Source: Nocardia sp. NBC_01730
GTDB taxonomy: Bacteria; Actinomycetota; Actinomycetes; Mycobacteriales; Mycobacteriaceae
Direction of reading: 5' to 3'
Assembly (NCBI RefSeq): GCF_035920445.1
Contig: NZ_CP109162.1
Coordinates: 1,612,001-1,676,000 of the forward strand
DNA length: 64,000 bases
In this document: one piece after another, positions 58,251-64,000 of the stretch
How positions within the stretch are numbered: the first letter of the stretch is position 1
Layout of the letters: every line of letters starts with the position of its first letter
The notes under the pieces: generated by a model
Database searches by the model: none
What the model was told of the DNA's origin: nothing
The model's input: the letters and a program-made list of their open reading frames with translations, nothing else
Program-made: the position numbers and the translations under genes

Positions 58251-58984
58251 AACAGAACCTCCCGTACAAGGGGGGATTTCCAGCCCTACGCGGCGGGGGC
58301 GACGATCGTGGACGGATGTCGCAACAAGGTTGTCGCTACTTCCGCCGGTCGGCGGGCCCGGGGTTCGTGCTCTCCGCGTCGAACCGGGGTCGGCTGTAGT
58401 CTCAACCTGCCTCTCAGTCTGTCATGGTCCGGCACTGCTGTCATAGGTTCAGGCGGGAACTGCTGCTGTGGGCCGACGCCATTTCCGGTGACCTGCGGTC
58501 GCGTCGGTGGCAGCGTCGGTGAAAGTCGCATCCGCTCTTCCGCCCGATGTCGGTCACCACGACGCCGTTGGAGGCGGCGAGGTCGGAGTCCGGCGGCCCT
58601 GTTCACGGTCGACTCGGCATTCGTCGAGCTGGCGCTGCTCGGCGTAGGCACCGGAATCGGCGCGACCGTTCGTTGCCTCGCCCACTGTCGCTCCTTCCTG
58701 CTTTCCACATGCGTGCGCGCGAAAGAAATCGCTCTTGTTGTCGACTGCCCGCATACGGCCGAGGCAAACAACCGTGTCATCCGCGGCCGCCCAGCCGGTG
58801 GTCCTTTCCGATCGATCGTGGGCGGACCGGGAACGCCGCGGCCGGCCGCCGCGCATTGTTTCGGTCGGTATCGCCGAGGGCATATCCGGCACAAATCCGG
58901 ATCCGCGCATTCCCACCCGGCCGAGGGCAACACGCACTGTCGCTCCCCGCCGCGCCGCACCCCTGGAGGAGAACGGAGCGCATC
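58251..58984. other. Long divergent intergenic region
   Basis: 734 bases between the STAS gene (left) and a GT-B gene (right) with no supported gene on either strand. GTTT at 58858-58861, a 16-base spacer and GGGCAT at 58878-58883 resemble a SigF-type promoter (GTTT-N15-17-GGGTAT) reading towards the glycosyltransferase; this is one base off consensus and tentative. Confidence 0.4.
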
Positions 58985-60205
58985 GTGAAAATTGCCATGG
59001 TTTCCGACCACGCGAGCCCTTTGGCGCAGCTCGGCGGCGTCGACGCAGGGGGACAGAATGTCCATGTCGCCGAACTGTCGGCGGCATGCGCCAGACGGGG
59101 GCACGACGTCACGGTCTACACCCGGTGGGACAATCCAGCGGACGAGCGGGAGGTGCGCACAGCGGCGGGCTACCGAGTCGTCCATGTACCGGCGGGCCCA
59201 CCGAAGCCGCTCGCGAAAGACCAGATTCTGCCGTATCTCGGCGAATTCGGTACGTTCCTGCAGAGGCACTGGGCGGTGGAGAAACCCGACATCGTGCACG
59301 CCCACTTCTGGATGTCGGGGTTGGCCGCTGAGTTGGCGGCGCGGACACACAGTATCCCTGTCGTGCTCACGTTTCACATACTCGGCACAGTGCAGCGGCG
59401 TTATCAGGGCCTGGTCGATGCCAGCCCGCGTGCCCGCGTCCGGTTCGAACGATTGATCGCCGCGCGCGCGGCGCACATCCTGGCCACCTCCGCCGATGAG
59501 ATAGTCGAGTTGAACAGAATGGGTGTCCCACGGATCCGGACCTCTATCGTGCCGTGTGGGGTCGACCTGTCGACGTTCACGCCCGAAGGACCCACAGCCG
59601 AACGCGGTCGTCCGCATCGGCTGCTCGCGGTGGGGCGCTTGGTGCCGCACAATGGGTTCGACACCTCGATCAAGGCACTGCAGGAACTGCCTGACACGGA
59701 ATTGGTGATCGCGGGCGGCGCCGCCGACGACAGCGAGCGTGGACGGCTGCGCCAGATCGCCGTGGATTACGGTGTGCAGGAGCGGGTTCGGTTGCTTGGA
59801 CCGGTCGCACGCGCACAGCTGCCGCGCTGGTATCGCTCCGCTGACGTGGTGCTGTGCACGCCGTCGTACGAGCCGTTCGGGATGGTCCCGCTGGAGGCGA
59901 TGGCGTGCCGCAAACCCGTGGTCGCGACCGCGGTGGGCGGCATGCTCGACACTGTGATCGACGGGGTGACCGGACGTCTGGTCGCGCCGCCCGAGCCGAT
60001 CGCCGTGGCGCGCGCCGTGCGCCCCTTGCTCGACGACGCCACTCTGCGTGACACCTGGGGCGCTGCGGGATATCGGCGGGCCGCGGGCCGCTACGGCTGG
60101 GATCGGATCGCAATGGAAACACTGACCGCCTACCACGAGGCCGCACCAACGCGCGCGGGTGATGTCGTCTCGTCGGCAAAGGAACAGGAATCGGCAATGT
60201 CTTGA
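58985..60205 (+). CDS. GT4-family glycosyltransferase
   Basis: 406 residues from GTG 58985 with GGAGGAG about 13 bases upstream. GT-B start KIAMVSDHASPLAQLGGVDAGGQNVHVAELSAACARRGHDVTVYTR, typical of sucrose-phosphate-synthase-like and MshA-like enzymes (GGQNVHV). The donor site includes HRLLAVGRLVPHNGFDTSIKAL and CTPSYEPFGMVPLEAMACRKPVVATAVGGM (EX7E). A long divergent promoter region separates it from the SigF cluster, so it may be stress-controlled. Acceptor unknown; the role is likely envelope or compatible-solute glycoside. Confidence 0.87.
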   Translation: MKIAMVSDHASPLAQLGGVDAGGQNVHVAELSAACARRGHDVTVYTRWDNPADEREVRTAAGYRVVHVPAGPPKPLAKDQILPYLGEFGTFLQRHWAVEKPDIVHAHFWMSGLAAELAARTHSIPVVLTFHILGTVQRRYQGLVDASPRARVRFERLIAARAAHILATSADEIVELNRMGVPRIRTSIVPCGVDLSTFTPEGPTAERGRPHRLLAVGRLVPHNGFDTSIKALQELPDTELVIAGGAADDSERGRLRQIAVDYGVQERVRLLGPVARAQLPRWYRSADVVLCTPSYEPFGMVPLEAMACRKPVVATAVGGMLDTVIDGVTGRLVAPPEPIAVARAVRPLLDDATLRDTWGAAGYRRAAGRYGWDRIAMETLTAYHEAAPTRAGDVVSSAKEQESAMS

Positions 60206-60480
60206 TCACCGGAGGCGCCTCCCGCCTCGGCGAGGCGACCGCCGAGCAGCAGGCAGGAGGCACGCCCCCTGATCATCGACCGGGGCAAGCCGGAGAACGG
60301 ATTCGCAAGGTCCGCTGTGCCTTGTCCCCCGACTGTGACAATGCGCTCGGCAACTCGGACGTCTTTGCGTCACCACGTGCGGTTGTCTTGGGCGTTGCCC
60401 GCGCTCCTTCCTTGTCGAATCGACCTACGGACGGCCGCCGATTCAGCCCGTGGCGGTCTGCCGGCACGTGGTCGCTGACC
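60206..60480 (+). pseudogene. Short-chain dehydrogenase/reductase remnant
   Basis: VLITGGASRLGEATAEQQ (the SDR Rossmann loop TGGxxxLG), then after a frame change PLIIDRGKPENG, then no further family sequence except scattered pieces. The normal 250-residue enzyme is gone. It overlaps the end of the glycosyltransferase gene closely. Confidence 0.4.
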
Positions 60481-60526
60481 CGGTCAGCGCACGATTAACC
60501 CGGCATTCCCCGGGTACCACCGCAGC

Positions 60527-61090
60527 ATGGCAGCGACGATCGACCAACTGCTGCACGCGCTGACCCGCGCGGTGAACGCGCTGTCCGGCGCCGGTATCAA
60601 GTTCGCGGTCGCGGGTGGGTGCGCGATATATGCGCGCGGCGGCCCGGTCAGCCAGCACGATGTGGACATCTTCGTCAAACCGGAGGACGTGTCGCAGGCC
60701 ATGCGGACGTTGGCCCGCAGCGGATTACGAGTGTGCGATCCGCCAGAGGATTGGCTGCGCAAGGTGTACGACGGCGATGTTCTGATCGACGTGATCTTCC
60801 GGCCGAACAACCGAGAAGTGACCGACGAATTGCTCGACCGCGCGACCGTAATGCGGATCGGGCCCGCAGCGGCGCCGGTGATCAGCGGCACCGATCTCAT
60901 GGTGGACAAGATGCTGGTCTTCGATGCGCACCGGCTCGACCTGAGCCCGCTGCTGCACACAGCGCGTGACGTGCGCGAACAGGTGGACTGGGCGGCAGTG
61001 CGCGAGCGGACCGCCGTGTCCCCGTACGCCAGGGCGTTTCTCGGGCTGCTCGACGACCTCGGCATCACCGATACGGGGAAGGTGAAGTGA
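60527..61090 (+). CDS. Nucleotidyltransferase-fold protein
   Basis: 187 residues. KFAVAGGCAIYARGGPVSQHDVDIFV is the GG[AC]...D.D catalytic motif of the Pol-beta nucleotidyltransferase superfamily; VLIDVIFRP supplies the third carboxylate. The size resembles the AbiEii/MNT-type group, but no partner HEPN gene is adjacent. It is followed directly by a BON protein and a metallophosphoesterase with 0-5 base gaps, so the three form one operon. Confidence 0.8.
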   Translation: MAATIDQLLHALTRAVNALSGAGIKFAVAGGCAIYARGGPVSQHDVDIFVKPEDVSQAMRTLARSGLRVCDPPEDWLRKVYDGDVLIDVIFRPNNREVTDELLDRATVMRIGPAAAPVISGTDLMVDKMLVFDAHRLDLSPLLHTARDVREQVDWAAVRERTAVSPYARAFLGLLDDLGITDTGKVK

Positions 61091-61345
61091 ATGGAACAAC
61101 CCCAGTACCTTGTCGCGCACCTGCGCAGGGCGCTCGCCGAGGATCCGCGGACCGCCGAACTCGGCGTGCACGTGACGATCCGCGGCGACGTGGTAGTGCT
61201 CGGCGGCGAAGTGAGCAGCGAGCGCGTCAAACAGCAAGTGGAAACGATAGTGCGCGAACAGCTTCCGCAAGCGCGGATCCACAACGACGTTCACGTCACC
61301 CACCTCGCCGCGCCCGCTGACAGCGAAGATCTCGGAAGGGGCTGA
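61091..61345 (+). CDS. BON-domain protein
   Basis: 84 residues starting immediately after the previous TGA. VAHLRRALAEDPRTAELGVHVTIRGDVVVLGGEVSSERVKQQVETIVREQLPQARIHNDVHV is one complete BON domain. It has no signal peptide, so it is cytoplasmic here. BON domains bind phospholipid or help other proteins assemble on membranes. Coupled to the nucleotidyltransferase and phosphoesterase. Confidence 0.85.
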   Translation: MEQPQYLVAHLRRALAEDPRTAELGVHVTIRGDVVVLGGEVSSERVKQQVETIVREQLPQARIHNDVHVTHLAAPADSEDLGRG

Positions 61346-61350
61346 ACGGA

Positions 61351-62070
61351 ATGCGAATCGCGGCAGTCGGCGATGTCCATTTGGGTGCGGAGTCACGCGG
61401 TCAATACCGGCCCGCGATGCTGGATCTGCCCGAGCGCGCGGACATCCTCCTGCTGGCAGGCGACTTGACCAGGCACGGCACGCTGGAGGAAGCCGGGGTC
61501 GTTGCGGCGGAGTTCAGCGGCATCGGTGTCCCGGTCGTCTCGGTGCTCGGCAACCACGACCACCACAGCGACGTCGAGCAAGACATTGTGAAGCTACTGA
61601 CCGACCACGGCATCACGGTGCTGGAGGGAACGGCGGCGCGCTTCGATATCGACGGACACAGTCTGGGCGTCGCGGGTACCAAGGGCTTCGGCGGTGGGTT
61701 CGCCGGAAAGTGTGCCAGCGTTTTCGGCGAGCGCCTGATGCGCGAATTCGCCGCACATACTGTGGATCTCGCAGGATCGCTGAGCAGTGCCCTGGCCGAA
61801 TCGAGCGCCGACGTCACGATCGCGCTGACGCACTACTCCCCTGTCAGTGACACCTTGCATGGTGAACCGCGGGAGATCTACCCATTCCTCGGCTCCTACC
61901 TACTCGGTGAGGCTATCGACGCGACCGGCGCCGATCTCGCACTGCACGGCCATGCGCATGCCGGCGCCGAACGGGGCACCACCCCGGGCGGCATCCGAGT
62001 GCGCAACGTGGCCCAACCGGTGATCCGTTCGGCGTACGCGGTCTACGAACTGCACCCGGATGGGGCCTGA
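61351..62070 (+). CDS. Calcineurin-like metallophosphoesterase
   Basis: 239 residues. Metal motifs in order: GDVHLG (DxH), LLAGDLTRHG (GDxxxxG), LGNHDHH (GNHD), ALTHYSP and LHGHAHAG (GHxH). It hydrolyses a phosphodiester or phosphomonoester with two metals. Third gene of the nucleotidyltransferase-BON operon; opposing nucleotidyl-transfer and phosphoester-cleaving activities in one operon hint at a reversible modification. Confidence 0.88.
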   Translation: MRIAAVGDVHLGAESRGQYRPAMLDLPERADILLLAGDLTRHGTLEEAGVVAAEFSGIGVPVVSVLGNHDHHSDVEQDIVKLLTDHGITVLEGTAARFDIDGHSLGVAGTKGFGGGFAGKCASVFGERLMREFAAHTVDLAGSLSSALAESSADVTIALTHYSPVSDTLHGEPREIYPFLGSYLLGEAIDATGADLALHGHAHAGAERGTTPGGIRVRNVAQPVIRSAYAVYELHPDGA

Positions 62071-62084
62071 TCGGGGCAGCCGGA

Positions 62085-62504
62085 TCAGAAGTCGGTCGAG
62101 ACCGCCTCGACCGTGCTACCCGACTCGGCGTTGCCGAGCGACGTCGCGACGTCGGCCTGCGCGATGATGCCGACCAGACGGTGGTTCTCCAGGACCGGCA
62201 CGCGCCGTACCTGATACTGCGACATCACCGACATGACTTTGCGCACGTCGTCGGTCGCGTCCACGGTCACCGGCACGCCTTCGGCGAGTTCGCCCGCGTC
62301 CACGCCGAGCGGGTCTTTGCGTTCCGCGACCACCTTCAGCACGATATCGCGGTCGGTCAGCATGCCTTTCAGCCGATCGTCCTCGCCGCAGATCGGCAGC
62401 GCCCCCACGTTCAGCTCCGCCATCCGTTGCGCCGCAGCGACGACAGAGTCGCTGGAGCGCACACATTGGACGTCCACGGACATGATTTCGCGCGCGATTG
62501 TCAT
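62085..62504 (-). CDS. CBS-domain-pair protein
   Basis: 139 residues from ATG 62504, with AGGAGGAGG 7 bases upstream. Two CBS motifs in tandem: AREIMSVDVQCVRSSDSVVAAAQRMAELNVGALPICGEDDRLKGMLTDRDIVLK and VPVTVDATDDVRKVMSVMSQYQVRRVPVLENHRLVGIIAQADVA. Stand-alone CBS pairs bind adenine nucleotides and resemble the Hrp1 protein of the mycobacterial hypoxia response. Monocistronic, divergent from the GT gene at 62640 and converging on the phosphoesterase operon. Confidence 0.88.
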   Translation of the reverse strand: MTIAREIMSVDVQCVRSSDSVVAAAQRMAELNVGALPICGEDDRLKGMLTDRDIVLKVVAERKDPLGVDAGELAEGVPVTVDATDDVRKVMSVMSQYQVRRVPVLENHRLVGIIAQADVATSLGNAESGSTVEAVSTDF

Positions 62505-62639
62505 CAGAGTTCCTCCTCCTCGTGCCGTACAAGTGCGCCGGCCGTCCGGCCACTCGTTGTCCGCGTACCCGGGTCTGACACATGTACACGTTCGCCTGCG
62601 CTCGCGTTTCGGACGTTGTGGCGCGGGCATTCGGCGGAT

Positions 62640-63656
62640 ATGGAAGCTCCGACGACTCATTCGAACGGGGCGACGAGATCTCTGAACGTCCTCGTCTGGC
62701 ATGTGCACGGCTTCTGGATGACCTCGTTCGTACAGGGGCGCCACCGATATCTGTTGCCGTATGACGCCGAGCTCGGCGATTGGGCGCGGGGCCGCTGCGG
62801 TCGCGCCTGGCCCGGCAATGCCATCGAGATCGCACCGGCCGACCTCGCCGACGAAGACATCGATGTCGTTGTCCTGCAACGTCCGCACGAATTGGACCTG
62901 GTTTCGGAATGGCTGCGCCGGTCCCCCGGCTCCGACCTGCCCGCGATCTACGTCGAGCACGACACGCCGCACGAGCACGCGACGCTCACCCGGCATGTCC
63001 TGGCTGACCGCGCCGACATCCAGCTCGTGCACGTCACACACTTCAATCGGCTGATGTGGGACAACGGTCGGTGCCCGACCACGGTCATCCCGCACGGCGT
63101 GCTCGATCCAGGGCATCTCTACACCGGAGAACTCCCGCGTGCCGCCACCATCATCAACGAGCCGGTGCGGCGCTGGCGGATCACCGGCACCGACCTGCTC
63201 GGTCCGCTGTCCGACGCCACACCGATCGACGTCTACGGAATGGGCACAGAGGGTCTGCACAGGGCACTTCGGGTCGCCCCTCAACGGGTGTGCGGTGTAG
63301 GCGACTTCACGCAGGACCGCCTGCACGTCGAGCTGGCTCGCCGACGGGTATTCGTGCACGTTCCACGCTGGACATCCCTGGGTATGTCGGTGATCGAGGC
63401 GATGTACCTCGGGATGCCGATCGTGGCGCTCGGCACCACCGAGGCCTCGGCGTCGATCCCGGCCGAGGCCGGTGTCGTGTCTACCGAACCGGGCATCCTC
63501 GCCGAGGCGATCCGGCTGTTCCTGCACGAACCGATGTTCGCCCAGCTGACCGGCAAGGCCGCCCGGCATTGGGCGCAAGCCAACTTCGGCATCGACGAGT
63601 TCGTCGCAAGGTGGGATCGCCTGCTGACCTACATCGCCGATGGACAGGGCGGATGA
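62640..63656 (+). CDS. GT-B glycosyltransferase family protein
   Basis: 338 residues from ATG 62640. It starts SLNVLVWHVHGFWMTSFVQGRHRYLLPYD and continues with DIDVVVLQRPHELDLVSEWL, IYVEHDTPHEHATLTRHVLADRADIQLVHVTHFNRLMWDNGRCPTTVIPHGV and a donor-site-like VHVPRWTSLGMSVIEAMYLGMPIVALGTTEASASIP. Similar genes sit in actinomycete clusters with GT9 and SIS-domain genes; a GT9-like remnant follows at once. Probably makes a surface glycan. Confidence 0.8.
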   Translation: MEAPTTHSNGATRSLNVLVWHVHGFWMTSFVQGRHRYLLPYDAELGDWARGRCGRAWPGNAIEIAPADLADEDIDVVVLQRPHELDLVSEWLRRSPGSDLPAIYVEHDTPHEHATLTRHVLADRADIQLVHVTHFNRLMWDNGRCPTTVIPHGVLDPGHLYTGELPRAATIINEPVRRWRITGTDLLGPLSDATPIDVYGMGTEGLHRALRVAPQRVCGVGDFTQDRLHVELARRRVFVHVPRWTSLGMSVIEAMYLGMPIVALGTTEASASIPAEAGVVSTEPGILAEAIRLFLHEPMFAQLTGKAARHWAQANFGIDEFVARWDRLLTYIADGQGG

Positions 63657-63800
63657 GCGAGCAGTCCTGGTGGCCCGGCTGGACAGCGCGGGCGACGTTC
63701 TGTTGACCGGGCACGCCGTGCGAGCGGTCGCCTGGCGTACCGAGACGGTGACCTTCCTTCCGATCTCGCCGAAGTCGCTGGGCCGCCACCGAACGGCTCA
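63640..63800 (+). pseudogene. GT9 (heptosyltransferase-like) N-terminal fragment
   Basis: ATG 63640 overlaps the previous gene by 17 bases and reads ERAVLVARLDSAGDVLLTGHAVRAVAWRTETVTFL, the classic GT9 opening (RLDxxGDVLLTGPAVRAVA). After about 45 residues the family sequence ends (PISPKSLGRHRTAH...) and a terminator hairpin follows at 63822. The 3' part of the gene is lost. Confidence 0.65.
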
Positions 63801-63821
63801 TGCGGACACCGGTTGGTTCGC

Positions 63822-63857
63822 TTCGAACGGGGTATCCGGTCGAACACCCCGTTCGAA
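63822..63857 (+). terminator. Hairpin terminator after the GT9 fragment
   Basis: TTCGAACGGGG pairs with CCCCGTTCGAA (11 bp, 14-base loop). It closes the glycosyltransferase operon. Confidence 0.75.
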
Positions 63858-63879
63858 GTCAGGACGAAAGGACATCCTT

Positions 63880-64000
63880 ATGCTTCCCGGACCCGATGAG
63901 CCGACTCAGCGATACGACCCTGCCGAGCACGGTCTGCCCCGGAAGCACAGCTTCCCGGACCACGCGAGAACCGCCCGGAGTCATGCGGGCGAATCCATCG
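63880..64000 (+). CDS. Start of a hypothetical protein, cut by the window end
   Basis: ATG 63880 follows AAAGGA by 8 bases. The 40 visible residues (MLPGPDEPTQRYDPAEHGLPRK...) are hydrophilic with no recognised motif. The frame is continuous with the GT9 fragment, but the terminator and ribosome site between them argue for a separate gene. Confidence 0.45.
   Translation, partial: MLPGPDEPTQRYDPAEHGLPRKHSFPDHARTARSHAGESI

Noticed and set aside
58286..60136. 616-codon minus-strand ORF
   Set aside because: Antisense shadow of the GT4 gene at 58985; low-complexity Arg-rich translation.
62085..63578. 497-codon minus-strand ORF containing the CBS protein
   Set aside because: Only the last 139 residues are CBS domains with a perfect ribosome site; the rest is the shadow of the glycosyltransferase.

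Overview
The window is high-GC actinobacterial DNA. GTG and TTG starts are common, genes often overlap by ATGA or GTGA, and the gene families are typical of Nocardia and other Mycobacteriales: an F420/deazaflavin-type oxidoreductase, ANTAR proteins, a SigF/RsbW partner-switch cluster, an ECF41 (SigJ-like) sigma factor, an ectABCD operon, a GT87 membrane mannosyltransferase and an Erm methylase. I judge it to be a chromosomal accessory region of a Nocardia-like actinomycete. The genus is inferred from gene families, not proven.

Layout, 0-27 kb. The 3' end of katG is followed by a decayed Tn3-family transposase, a TetR plus haloacetate-dehalogenase-like hydrolase pair, a sulfotransferase and a family 2 glycosyltransferase, an Old-Yellow-Enzyme/TetR pair with a clear palindromic operator, and a branched-chain amino-acid-type ABC transporter (LivH-M-G fused in one protein, then LivF and LivK). 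Next comes a cobalt nitrile-hydratase/thiocyanate-hydrolase-type enzyme in three small subunits with a fourth activator-like protein, preceded by what looks like a frameshifted cobalt-uptake gene (cbtB). After small redox and regulator genes comes the most unusual stretch (18.1-25.2 kb). It holds an ABC-2 permease, a GT1 glycosyltransferase, one protein fusing a GT4 glycosyltransferase to a cytochrome P450, a 61-residue secreted peptide ending in two near-identical GSVxFCL units, a MetE/UROD-fold protein and a broken methyltransferase. It resembles a small, partly decayed specialized-metabolite locus.

27-41 kb is calmer: small conserved proteins, a GT87 mannosyltransferase, a CoA-disulfide-reductase-like flavoprotein, an APC amino-acid permease, a CMD/DapB-like pair, a Ser/Thr kinase with a DFN (not DFG) motif, a hemerythrin-like protein and a Sel1-repeat protein.

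41-48.5 kb is a mobile-DNA graveyard around an erm gene. The erm gene has upstream leader ORFs and hairpins. Beside it lie two truncated tyrosine recombinases, a truncated NCS1 permease and a 1.2-kb segment with 27-bp inverted ends that carries a NUDIX gene and a TniB-like ATPase remnant. An NDH-2-like flavoprotein forms an operon with an ECF41 sigma factor, and the C-terminal half of a second Tn3 transposase follows.

48.5-64 kb is ordered stress physiology: ectABCD, a two-component system, a SigF / anti-sigma / STAS / PAS-ANTAR cluster, two GT-B glycosyltransferases, a nucleotidyltransferase-BON-metallophosphoesterase cassette, a CBS-pair protein and a truncated GT9 gene. Together these suggest osmotic, envelope and redox stress adaptation.
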